Source: a virus
IMG/VR virus record: IMGVR_UViG_3300031608_000058
Location: 1 to 21,655 of that record
Length of the DNA stretch: 21,655 bases
Strand: one strand, 5' to 3'
Shown here piece by piece: positions 9,428-16,674 of the stretch. Made by a program: the position numbers and the translations under genes. Under the pieces are notes generated by a model. That model had not been told where the DNA came from. It searched no databases and saw only the letters and a list, made by a program, of their open reading frames with translations. The stretch's first letter is position 1. The number at the start of each line of letters is the position of its first letter.

Positions 9428-9955
9428 ATGATTAATAAATCTCAACTCATATCTGCACTTACTGCAAATCACATGTATGAACAAAATATGGTTTATGCTA
9501 TAGATGAGCAAGGCCGCGAGCAACTAATTACTAGCTTTAGTGATTTTTGCCAAGCGCAAACAAAAAATCATTCTATAAAAATTGAACGTATGGAAAATTT
9601 TAACTCAAAAATATATAAGCATTGTTGGAAAATAAAAACAGATTGGTTGCATAGTCAGCATGTGACATGTCATCTATTTTTTGCGAAAGCCGGAGCGTAT
9701 TCATTTGGTGTGCATACCGATCCTGATGACGTTATTATACATTGCTGTGAAGGCCATAAAACAATGATTGTAGATGGAACAACGTACACTATATGTTCAG
9801 GATCAGAATTACATATCCCAGCCAATACACCGCATCAAGCATTTAATGAAAGCGAAGCATTAACGCTAAGCTTTGGTTTAGAAAATTACACAGAGGATAA
9901 AATAAATAATGAACTGGCTGATGTATCTCAAGACCACGGAAACATGTCAGCTTAA
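9428..9955 (+). CDS. Cupin/JmjC-like putative Fe(II) hydroxylase
   Basis: This 175-residue protein has a single cupin fold. Motif 1 is GAYSFGVHTDPDDV at 89-102, with His96-x-Asp98 as the likely first two metal ligands. Motif 2 is GSELHIPANTPHQAFN at 125-140, which fits the cupin pattern G-x5-P-x-G-x2-H-x3-N with Asn for the second Gly and gives His136 as the third ligand. An HxD...H triad in a cupin is typical of JmjC/FIH-type 2-oxoglutarate oxygenases that hydroxylate protein side chains, so protein hydroxylation is a reasonable inference. A non-oxygenase cupin remains possible because no 2OG-binding residue can be assigned by eye. It opens the enzyme island and overlaps the radical SAM gene behind it by 47 bases, implying a joint function. 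Confidence 0.75.
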   Translation: MINKSQLISALTANHMYEQNMVYAIDEQGREQLITSFSDFCQAQTKNHSIKIERMENFNSKIYKHCWKIKTDWLHSQHVTCHLFFAKAGAYSFGVHTDPDDVIIHCCEGHKTMIVDGTTYTICSGSELHIPANTPHQAFNESEALTLSFGLENYTEDKINNELADVSQDHGNMSA

Positions 9956-10928
9956 CTGTGCACATTGTTTTACAAGTGGAAGAAGCGGACAAAAGATTTA
10001 TTGGAATCCATCTAAACTAATTGACTGGATTCAAAGATTCCGTGAAGAAAAACCATCGCCACATGACTCTGTTCATATGGAATTTCATGGAGGCGAACCT
10101 TTCTTAGTTCCAGTTGGTCAGATGCGAAAAGTGTATGACGCATGTGATGGTCTATGGGATCAAATGACATGGGGTGCTACAACTAATTTAGTTTTCAAAT
10201 TAAAAGATCAGCATATGGATTTTATTAAAGGTCCTCTTAATAATAGACTAGGCACGTCATGGGATCGTAAAATTAGATTTGAAAATAAAACCCAATACAA
10301 TCTCTGGCATAAAAATGTAAAAACGCTTTTAGCTGATGGTGTTACTATCCGTTTGTTTATTAGTCTTACAAAAGATACACTTGCTAAAGATCCTATAACA
10401 TTATTGAGATGGTGCAGACGACTTGGCGTACAAGAAGTTTCACTGGAAAGACTAACTAATAATGGTAGTGCAAGAAAAGCATCAGAAATCTTTCCAAGTA
10501 ATGCAGAACTCGATGCATACTTTTTAAAAATGCATATGCAAAGTGAAGAGCATGGTGCACGAGATTGGTTTGAAAATGACTTTCTAGAAAATGTCTATGC
10601 TAAGTTTGAAAAGACTATGACTACATGTGGAACATTTTGTAGAGATTGTGAACAAAAACTATTTACTATAAATGGTAATGGAACTATTGCAGGATGTCCA
10701 AATAGTGCACCTGAGCAAGCTTTTGGAAGTCTTGATGATTCTATTAATACCCTATTGAAAAGTCCAAAAAGAATACGTACTATATTAGAGGAAAAAATGC
10801 GTAATCCTAATTGTTTACAATGTCCAGTTTCTAGATTCTGTGGAGGTGATTGCCATCAATTAGGATGGGATGGTGATATTTGTGGCGCGCCAAAAAGTTT
10901 AATGATGGAACTCGCAAAACATGTATAA
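9909..10928 (+). CDS. Radical SAM/SPASM enzyme, peptide-maturase type
   Basis: This 339-residue radical SAM enzyme has an intact [4Fe-4S]-SAM motif, C13-QLN-C17-AH-C20, and a SAM-binding HGGEP at 60-64. It has an ERLTNNGSA segment near 180-188, of a kind common in SPASM proteins. Its cysteine-rich SPASM region has Cys240, 244, 247, 263, 302, 305, 311, 315 and 325, including the C-x2-C-x5-C-x3-C pattern at 302-315, enough for two auxiliary clusters. SPASM enzymes include sulfatase-maturing enzymes and makers of thioether or C-C crosslinks in RiPPs. The ATG at 9909 is preceded by AGAGGA at 9892-9897; an alternative Met is 12 bases later. It overlaps the cupin gene by 47 bases, and that overlap includes the codon for Cys13. 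It directly precedes the gene for the CHSS-repeat protein, making that the first candidate substrate. Confidence 0.9.
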   Translation: MNWLMYLKTTETCQLNCAHCFTSGRSGQKIYWNPSKLIDWIQRFREEKPSPHDSVHMEFHGGEPFLVPVGQMRKVYDACDGLWDQMTWGATTNLVFKLKDQHMDFIKGPLNNRLGTSWDRKIRFENKTQYNLWHKNVKTLLADGVTIRLFISLTKDTLAKDPITLLRWCRRLGVQEVSLERLTNNGSARKASEIFPSNAELDAYFLKMHMQSEEHGARDWFENDFLENVYAKFEKTMTTCGTFCRDCEQKLFTINGNGTIAGCPNSAPEQAFGSLDDSINTLLKSPKRIRTILEEKMRNPNCLQCPVSRFCGGDCHQLGWDGDICGAPKSLMMELAKHV

Positions 10929-10931
10929 ATA
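10924..10931 (+). promoter_or_regulatory. T4-type late promoter (TATAAATA) before the CHSS-repeat gene
   Basis: This exact TATAAATA overlaps the TAA stop of the radical SAM gene and lies 34 bases before the ATG of the CHSS-repeat protein. That gene also has a strong Shine-Dalgarno (AAGAGGA at 10946-10952, 5-base gap). The combination suggests high late expression, as expected of a structural protein. Confidence 0.6.
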
Positions 10932-10957
10932 TACCTATATAACGAAAGAGGAATGAA

Positions 10958-11521
10958 ATGGCCACATTAACAAATCCAATTAATGCGCAGAATATAATAG
11001 ATAGATTTGCAGATTATGCACCAGCCACTGCGAATTCTGGAATTGTTTGGGGCACCAACTCGGTTCCGTTTAGTGGATTTTCTACAAGCTATTTCGGTGG
11101 AACAACATCCGGCCGAAGTATTGGAATTACTGGAGCTACTATATCACAAAACCCCATCAATGCTTCTGTTATTAATACAGCAATTGAAAACGAAACTGCT
11201 GCATATACTCAAATTAGAAATTTAAATGCACAGCGAAATGTAACAGGTGAAACAAGTAATGTAGGTACATATCAGACTCCAGGCTTAATTTTTAATCAAA
11301 CACAAAAAGCTTATTTAAACAGTAGTTATATACAAACGTTAGCTGCAGCTGGAGTTACTCTAACTGCCGGTACTCAAATTAGTGTATCTGGGCTTGAAGC
11401 TAAATTTACTGATTTGCAAACAAGATTTAATTCGTTAGTATCTAATACTATTACTGTAACTGTTAATATTTGCCATTCAAGTTGTCATAGCAGCTGTCAT
11501 AGTTCGCGAGGAAGAAGATGA
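10958..11521 (+). CDS. CHSS-repeat protein, candidate modification substrate
   Basis: This 187-residue protein is not a family I can name. Residues 1-170 are rich in Thr, Asn, Ser, Gly and Ala, with a FADY motif near 17-20, a Gly/Ser/Thr stretch near 36-60 and probable beta structure near 160-171; this looks like a small virion or fibre protein. Residues 172-183 are three perfect Cys-His-Ser-Ser units, followed by RGRR at 184-187. The repeat holds every Cys and every His of the protein. The serine codons differ between units (TCA AGT, AGC AGC, AGT TCG), so the repeat is kept by selection on the protein and is not a fresh DNA duplication. CXXX repeats and His-x-Ser repeats are known targets of radical SAM peptide maturases, and radical SAM genes lie close on both sides. 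Metal binding at a fibre tip is the main alternative. Confidence 0.85.
   Translation: MATLTNPINAQNIIDRFADYAPATANSGIVWGTNSVPFSGFSTSYFGGTTSGRSIGITGATISQNPINASVINTAIENETAAYTQIRNLNAQRNVTGETSNVGTYQTPGLIFNQTQKAYLNSSYIQTLAAAGVTLTAGTQISVSGLEAKFTDLQTRFNSLVSNTITVTVNICHSSCHSSCHSSRGRR
11471..11518 (+). repeat. Three-unit CHSS codon repeat plus RGRR tail
   Basis: Three 12-base units at 11471-11506 each encode Cys-His-Ser-Ser, then CGA GGA AGA AGA encodes Arg-Gly-Arg-Arg. The His codon is CAT in all units, but the Ser and Cys codons vary. The purine-rich Arg/Gly codons also contain GAGGAA (11508-11513), the probable ribosome site of the next gene. Confidence 0.85.
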
Positions 11522-12165
11522 AAGTTATTGATGTTACTGCACCATTCAGTATTGAAGATCTGAAATTATATTTTGAAGATGATCAAACTTTTTATATGGT
11601 TGATTATGCGAATTCTCAATTACAAGGAACAAAACTATTAACATATCTCAGTAATCTAGAATTACCATGCAATATTGGTTTTACGGATCAGAAAGATTTT
11701 GATGATCTTACTAGAGAATATCTTTTAGCTAATTTTATTATAAGTGTTCCTATTCTTGAAGAAAGAGTAATTAGTTTATTATTACAAATGAAAGGTATTA
11801 GTGAGTTAACAGAAAAAGATTTTATTGATGATAACGTTGAAATACTTACTACTTGGGCCAAGAAATTAGATTCACTTTCGCTTTACAATTTATACACCGT
11901 TGAGTGTGATGAATTAAAAGACTATGTTAAATCATTTCCAGAAGATAACACAAAAGATTTAACTGGAATAAATTTTGTAAATTTGTTAAAATATGAAAGC
12001 TTTTATTTATTTTATGCCAATGTAATTGAAAATCATAAAACATATTATAAATCGTACTTTAATGAGTATATGTTTAAAGGAAATAATTTATTTAGCTATT
12101 GGGCAAATGTTAATAACCCAATGTTTTTACTAACAAGCGCAATCGCTACAGGAGAACAGTTATGA
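11518..12165 (+). CDS. Unrecognised protein coupled to the CHSS-repeat gene
   Basis: I do not recognise this 215-residue protein. It is acidic and rich in aromatic and aliphatic residues, looks globular and mostly alpha-helical, and has no signal peptide, membrane segment or catalytic motif that I can see. The N-terminus MKVIDVTAPFSIEDLKLYF could form a short beta-strand and helix. Its ATG overlaps the stop of the CHSS-repeat gene in an ATGA junction, and its Shine-Dalgarno GAGGAA (11508-11513) lies within the RGRR codons of that gene, so the two are translationally coupled. Its own stop overlaps the next start in the same way. Position suggests a partner of the CHSS-repeat protein, such as a chaperone or a recognition subunit for the modifying enzymes. 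That is inference only. Confidence 0.7.
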   Translation: MKVIDVTAPFSIEDLKLYFEDDQTFYMVDYANSQLQGTKLLTYLSNLELPCNIGFTDQKDFDDLTREYLLANFIISVPILEERVISLLLQMKGISELTEKDFIDDNVEILTTWAKKLDSLSLYNLYTVECDELKDYVKSFPEDNTKDLTGINFVNLLKYESFYLFYANVIENHKTYYKSYFNEYMFKGNNLFSYWANVNNPMFLLTSAIATGEQL

Positions 12166-13292
12166 TACATCTGTTTAAGAAAATTTATGTAACAACAGAT
12201 AATATCATCGATCCAAAATTTGATCGTATTGTTGTATCACAGAATAACGGTTTTAATCTTTTAGAAGATCTCCAAAAAATCTTATCTGGTCAACTTATCG
12301 CATATGGACTTGAATGGGATGATATTCTAGGAAAAGATAAAACGTTTAAAGATGCTACAACTCTATTTGATGAATTAGCTACTAAATGTGATACTACAAA
12401 TAAAAGAATAATTATTTATTGTGACAATGCCTCGCTGCAATTTATTATGTCTACTTGGTATAAATTCATTTTAAAAACTCCTACAGCTGATGCTGTAGAA
12501 TCATTACTAAAGGCGCATGCTTTTAAATTCAATACATTTTTCAGAGGCAGGTTTTCGAGTAACAACGCAAAATTGGGATCTGGTGAAATTTTAAAAGTAG
12601 AAAATTTCAAGAGCATTTATGCTGGTGTTAAAGCTCCAACTGCGGCTAAGAAAAAAGCGTTTATGGCAAAATATAAAAATGCAATAAGTGTTGAACATCT
12701 ACTAGCAAACTACCTTAACGACAAATCTTCAAAAGTCGAATTAAAAAGCGTAGTCAGACCTCTGCTGAAAAAGGTATTTGAACAATATCTTTACGAATTA
12801 AAAGAAGTATTTTTCCAACATTTCTTAACTAAATCTTTTGCTGATAAATTAGGTTTAGACAAAACTTACACATTAAATAATATTAATGACATTTTTACAG
12901 ATACTTCTAAATTTGCTCAACTGTTTATTAAAGACGATATGTGGTCGATAAAATATCTAAGTGGTGCTTCTAGTAGTGACAATGTAATATTCGAAAATAT
13001 TTCTGATTCAGATCTCAATACTATTAAAGAGTTCGTAGCCATCATAGAAGGTCAATGGTCTGATTTTACTTTAAGAGATGATAGCATATTAGAATTCTTA
13101 CCAGCAATTAATACTGAATTAACAGATGAGCTGTTAGACAAAATTATCTTAATTGAATCATCGTATGACAAAGAACCTGAAAAATTCTTTGCTTTAGAAC
13201 TTGAAACGGTAAATCATTATTTAGTTCACTCACTACTAAATGCTAACTCTGTTTCTGATAAAGCAACTATTGGTAAATACATAACAGCCTAA
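12162..13292 (+). CDS. Unrecognised 376-residue protein of the substrate operon
   Basis: I do not recognise this protein. It appears soluble, rich in Lys, Asp, Leu and Phe. A short N-terminal strand (MIHLFKKIYVTTDN) and a hydrophobic strand RIIIYCDNAS near 80 hint at an alpha/beta fold in the first ~110 residues. The middle (about 165-240) is Lys-rich and helical, and the C-terminal ~120 residues are acidic and helical. No cofactor or nuclease motif was found. The ATG shares an ATGA junction with the preceding stop and has a strong AGGAGA site at 12150-12155. With the two genes before it, it forms a tightly coupled trio. By position it could be an assembly, scaffold or substrate-presenting protein for modification of the CHSS-repeat protein, but nothing in the sequence proves this. 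Confidence 0.7.
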   Translation: MIHLFKKIYVTTDNIIDPKFDRIVVSQNNGFNLLEDLQKILSGQLIAYGLEWDDILGKDKTFKDATTLFDELATKCDTTNKRIIIYCDNASLQFIMSTWYKFILKTPTADAVESLLKAHAFKFNTFFRGRFSSNNAKLGSGEILKVENFKSIYAGVKAPTAAKKKAFMAKYKNAISVEHLLANYLNDKSSKVELKSVVRPLLKKVFEQYLYELKEVFFQHFLTKSFADKLGLDKTYTLNNINDIFTDTSKFAQLFIKDDMWSIKYLSGASSSDNVIFENISDSDLNTIKEFVAIIEGQWSDFTLRDDSILEFLPAINTELTDELLDKIILIESSYDKEPEKFFALELETVNHYLVHSLLNANSVSDKATIGKYITA

Positions 13293-13325
13293 ATATTTTT
13301 TAATATATAATGTATAGAATGAAAT

Positions 13326-14996
13326 ATGATTATAGCATTTGTCAATCCTCCTCACGCTGACTGGTCATTAGCAAATAACTTTACATTTTTATTGATGCAA
13401 AGTTACTATTCTCGTTTTGGTAAATACAGCGATAAAATACAATGGTTAGAATCACCATATAAATGGAATAGTTATAAATCATATGATGAAGTAATAGATG
13501 ATATAATTGCAGCAGATGTAATTATGTTTTCTTCTTACACTTGGAATTATATGATATGCGATGAAATTTCCAATAAAATTAAAAATAGCTATCCAGAAAA
13601 AATACTAGTTTTAGGTGGTCCACATATTGGAACCAATGAACCTGAGCTATTAGCATCGCGTCCTCAGTACGATTTAATTTGTAGACCTACCAAACCAGGT
13701 GAGCCATTTATGGCTGAACTTATCGATCAGTTTATTGAAAACAGAATAGATCCAACAAGTATTCCATGGGAATTGCGATCTGATGTAAAAGTCATACATG
13801 ATTTGTCAAAAGAAGATTATTCAGTATACGAAAATCATTTAGAATATCTTACAAAATTACTTAAATACGCTCGTGATAATAAAATGGAACCGTTTATTGT
13901 TTTAGAGACAACAAGAGGTTGTCCTTACAAGTGTGTATTCTGTGAATGGGGTGGAGGTATTAATACAAAGATTTATAAGAAATCCTTGGACATAGTAAAA
14001 CGTGATATCAATGCTATGTTAAAAGCCGGTTATAGATCTGCTTATTTAAATGATGCAAACTTTGGAGCTTTTTTTGAAAGAGACTTTGAAATATTTGAAT
14101 ATGCTTGGACAAATGGTTTTAATTTAACTGATATTTCTACTATGAAATCTAAGGATTTAAATAGAAGAAAAAAATTAATCGATAAGTATTTTGAAATTGT
14201 TGGAACAAATTACACTTCTCCAAATATGGAAAATGGAAAAGATATGTGGAGCGAGATGGCCAATATATCGATAGTTCCATCAGTGTCGATTCAAAGCAGT
14301 TCTGACATTGCAATGAAAATAGCTGAAAGAGTTGATTTAAATACAGAAGATAAATTAGAATTAAGTAAACACATTAATGAGCAATGTTCAAAGCATGGGT
14401 TTCCGATACCTAATTTAGAAATGATCCTTGCAATGCCAGGTTCTACGATAGATGACTTTTATAATGAAATGGAATATATCTGGAATTTTAAATCGTTTGG
14501 TTCTTACAGACACGATTATATGTTTCTTCCTGATTCAGCACTTAACTCTCAAGAATATAAAATTAAATATGATATTCGAACAGTTGAAGTTTACACTGAT
14601 ATTGCGGATGAACAGGGAATTGATAGCTGGAATAATTTGTACAAAAATAAAAAATCGTATTTCAAAACAATATCATCGTGCTTTTCGTTTACAATTGAAG
14701 AAATGCATGAAATGTGGTTTATGAATAGTGCTGGAAATTATTTATTGCAGCACTTTTATCCTATGCTTGAAAGTAGTGTATCGCCATCAGTCTTTACTAA
14801 AAAAGCATATAAAGCTATAAATAAATTAGATAGTTGGGATGATATACATTCTGAAATAAGAGATATATTTAATCCAAATTCTCAACCAAAAAGCATTAAA
14901 GTTTTAAATCAAGAGTTCAGAGCAAATACTATAAATAAATTTATAGAAAAAAATAGACATATAATTATGTCAGAGGTAAGTAAAGAATGTCTGTAG
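13326..14996 (+). CDS. B12-binding-like radical SAM enzyme
   Basis: This 556-residue protein has a class B (cobalamin-type) layout. Residues 1-140 form a Rossmann-like domain with NPP at 7-9, a strand and helix around VIMFSSYTWN (65-74) and LVLGGPHIG (94-102), as in B12-binding domains. The usual DxHxxG lower-ligand motif is absent, as in many class B members. The radical SAM core starts with C199-PYK-C203-VF-C206, followed by YLNDANFG at 239-246 and a LEMILAMPGST segment later. Known members methylate unactivated carbon or phosphorus, or do other radical chemistry, on natural products and RiPPs; the substrate here is unknown. It begins 33 bases after the preceding gene without a clear ribosome site and overlaps the next radical SAM gene by 10 bases. 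Family assignment is strong, while bound B12 is inferred. Confidence 0.85.
   Translation: MIIAFVNPPHADWSLANNFTFLLMQSYYSRFGKYSDKIQWLESPYKWNSYKSYDEVIDDIIAADVIMFSSYTWNYMICDEISNKIKNSYPEKILVLGGPHIGTNEPELLASRPQYDLICRPTKPGEPFMAELIDQFIENRIDPTSIPWELRSDVKVIHDLSKEDYSVYENHLEYLTKLLKYARDNKMEPFIVLETTRGCPYKCVFCEWGGGINTKIYKKSLDIVKRDINAMLKAGYRSAYLNDANFGAFFERDFEIFEYAWTNGFNLTDISTMKSKDLNRRKKLIDKYFEIVGTNYTSPNMENGKDMWSEMANISIVPSVSIQSSSDIAMKIAERVDLNTEDKLELSKHINEQCSKHGFPIPNLEMILAMPGSTIDDFYNEMEYIWNFKSFGSYRHDYMFLPDSALNSQEYKIKYDIRTVEVYTDIADEQGIDSWNNLYKNKKSYFKTISSCFSFTIEEMHEMWFMNSAGNYLLQHFYPMLESSVSPSVFTKKAYKAINKLDSWDDIHSEIRDIFNPNSQPKSIKVLNQEFRANTINKFIEKNRHIIMSEVSKECL
14930..14937 (+). promoter_or_regulatory. TATAAATA inside the B12 radical SAM gene, possible late promoter
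   Basis: This exact octamer lies 57 bases before the ATG at 14987, a spacing like that of the intergenic copies. A second copy lies at 14816-14823. Both are within coding sequence, so chance is possible, but 14930 is well placed to drive the SPASM/oxygenase operon. Confidence 0.4.
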
Positions 14997-16132
14997 CGCC
15001 TGTTAATCCAGCCCCACTTGATTTTGATATATACAAAATCTTAGGAAGCAAGATCACTCGATCAAGTGAGCTTGTTATAATATTATTTGAACATTGTAAT
15101 TTAAAATGTGTATTCTGTCCACAAGATCATAACTCAATGGTTGGAGCTACTCGAGAAGAAATTTTAGCAAAAAGCGATACTGTTGCGAAATTCATTAATA
15201 ACTCACCAAGATCAAAAGACTATAAATTACATTTATTAGGTGGAGAATTATTTGAAGATCTATGGATTGAAAAAGGCTTTTTAGACGTATATGACGAATT
15301 TATGGATTTAGTCAGATCCAAGATTAACATCGGTGACAAAAGAATTTATTTTAATTATCTTACTAATTTCATGTTTGACAAAAAGAATTCAGATAAGGTT
15401 ATGGACTTTTGTAATAAACACGATGTAAAGCTTTCAACTTCTTATGATCCAAGAGGTAGATTTAATAAAGGTCAACTAGACATATTCTTAGAAAATGTTG
15501 AGACTTTTAAAGATTATATTAGAAATGTTTCGATTGTTACTACTAGCCAAAATGTACAAACAATTATAAAGAGTAACGATAAAAGCACATTTGATTATTT
15601 GTATAAAAACTTTCCAGTTGATTTTGATGCTTATATGCCATCGCCACTAATTAAAGCAGACTCAAAATTAATTCCTAAAGATAGTGAGCTATTAGCATTT
15701 AATAAATATTTAATAGATAACTATCCTGAGTGTGAAAACATGGACGCATTTCATGATCCATTGAATCAAACTGGTGCAATGATGTGCACAAGAGGTAATT
15801 CAATAACTATTCAGCCTGATGGTTCATCACCTGGTGGATGTTGTGGTGTAGCATATCAACGAGATAAAAAAACTGGTGAAACACCTTTTGAAACAGGAGA
15901 GATAGTAGAAAAGTTTTTAAAAAAATACGATTGTTTTGCATGTGATTATTATGAAAACTGTCCATTCACATGTTTTGTAAAAGCTGATATGCCAGGTGAT
16001 CACAACGATATGGAAGAATGCGTTTTTAAAGAAACGTTTAATTATGTTAAAAAAACAAAGGGATTCAAACCAAAACGTGATGGTGAAGATGATCTATCAT
16101 ACGGATTTAGACAAAAGGTAAAAATGCTGTGA
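14987..16132 (+). CDS. Radical SAM/SPASM enzyme
   Basis: This 381-residue enzyme has the cluster motif C37-NLK-C41-VF-C44, a GGEL SAM-binding motif at 85-88 and a C-terminal cysteine set at 267, 285, 286, 316, 319, 325, 329 and 345. That set includes C-x2-C-x5-C-x3-C at 316-329, so it is a SPASM protein likely to carry auxiliary iron-sulfur clusters. A QPDGSSPGGCCG segment at 277-287 is the usual strand-loop before the second half of SPASM. Such proteins usually act on peptides or proteins. The ATG overlaps the end of the B12 radical SAM gene by 10 bases and has AGAGG at 14972-14976. It is followed by an oxygenase gene whose GTG start overlaps its stop (GTGA), so enzyme and oxygenase are co-translated. 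Confidence 0.88.
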   Translation: MSVAPVNPAPLDFDIYKILGSKITRSSELVIILFEHCNLKCVFCPQDHNSMVGATREEILAKSDTVAKFINNSPRSKDYKLHLLGGELFEDLWIEKGFLDVYDEFMDLVRSKINIGDKRIYFNYLTNFMFDKKNSDKVMDFCNKHDVKLSTSYDPRGRFNKGQLDIFLENVETFKDYIRNVSIVTTSQNVQTIIKSNDKSTFDYLYKNFPVDFDAYMPSPLIKADSKLIPKDSELLAFNKYLIDNYPECENMDAFHDPLNQTGAMMCTRGNSITIQPDGSSPGGCCGVAYQRDKKTGETPFETGEIVEKFLKKYDCFACDYYENCPFTCFVKADMPGDHNDMEECVFKETFNYVKKTKGFKPKRDGEDDLSYGFRQKVKML

Positions 16133-16674
16133 AAAATGGTTGGAAAATGGATGATGGGTTTTATACAGAAAATAACGTCCTGGCGTTTCAATATTTAGAA
16201 GATACTATTCCTAATATTAAATGGCTTAGAGGTATTGGTAATAGAAAAGATTATAGATTCCCTTTAAATTATTATATGTTGGGTATGCGAAAGAAAATGT
16301 TAATGACTGCTGATTATCTTTTTAATCAGTATTTAAAACCATATTCAGAAAAACAAGATTTGATTTATTATCATTGTTGGAATGGCACCGAACAAACTTC
16401 ATGTCATTGGCATAATGATTTTTGTGAGGGTGCAAATATAATGTTTCTTCTGTATTTTACGGATATGAATATGGACGCTGGTGGTGAAATTATGTTTAGA
16501 AATATATCACAAAATAATAGAATCACAGCCTTTCATTTACCTCAAAAATATGATGTAGTAGTAGGTAGCCAAGATGAACAGTTCGAACACAGAGTTGAAC
16601 ATTTCAGAGATCCTGATATGCACAGAATCACTATGAATTTTGGGTTTAACGTTAGCAATTCGCCATGGACTTAA
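16129..16674 (+). CDS. 2OG-Fe(II) oxygenase, prolyl-4-hydroxylase-like (canonical HxD)
   Basis: This 181-residue double-stranded beta-helix oxygenase has H95-N-D97 in SCHWHNDF, then GGEIMF at 118-123, a distal His at 154 (FEHRVEHF) and Arg166 in HRITMNFGF as the 2-oxoglutarate anchor. This is the full facial triad plus co-substrate Arg of the P4H-like 2OG-Fe(II) family, which hydroxylates proline or other residues of proteins. The start is GTG at 16129, overlapping the preceding stop as GTGA; Met7 at 16147 is an alternative. The end overlaps the next radical SAM gene by 10 bases. Of the three P4H-like genes in the island, this is the only one with canonical His-x-Asp, so it may have a separate job or origin. 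Confidence 0.85.
   Translation: MKNGWKMDDGFYTENNVLAFQYLEDTIPNIKWLRGIGNRKDYRFPLNYYMLGMRKKMLMTADYLFNQYLKPYSEKQDLIYYHCWNGTEQTSCHWHNDFCEGANIMFLLYFTDMNMDAGGEIMFRNISQNNRITAFHLPQKYDVVVGSQDEQFEHRVEHFRDPDMHRITMNFGFNVSNSPWT

Noticed and set aside
11007-11225. Plus-strand 72-residue frame within the CHSS-repeat gene
   Set aside because: It is Leu-rich out-of-frame translation of a well-supported gene.
11471-11506. CRISPR-like or microsatellite repeat
   Set aside because: The 12-base units are in frame, have no spacers and differ in synonymous codons; the repeat is at the protein level.
13307-13312. TATAAT promoter before the B12 radical SAM gene
   Set aside because: The hexamer is exact but no -35-like sequence lies 15-19 bases upstream, and the stretch is simple AT-rich sequence.
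14452-14724. Plus-strand 90-residue frame
   Set aside because: It overlaps the B12 radical SAM gene entirely and has no family features.
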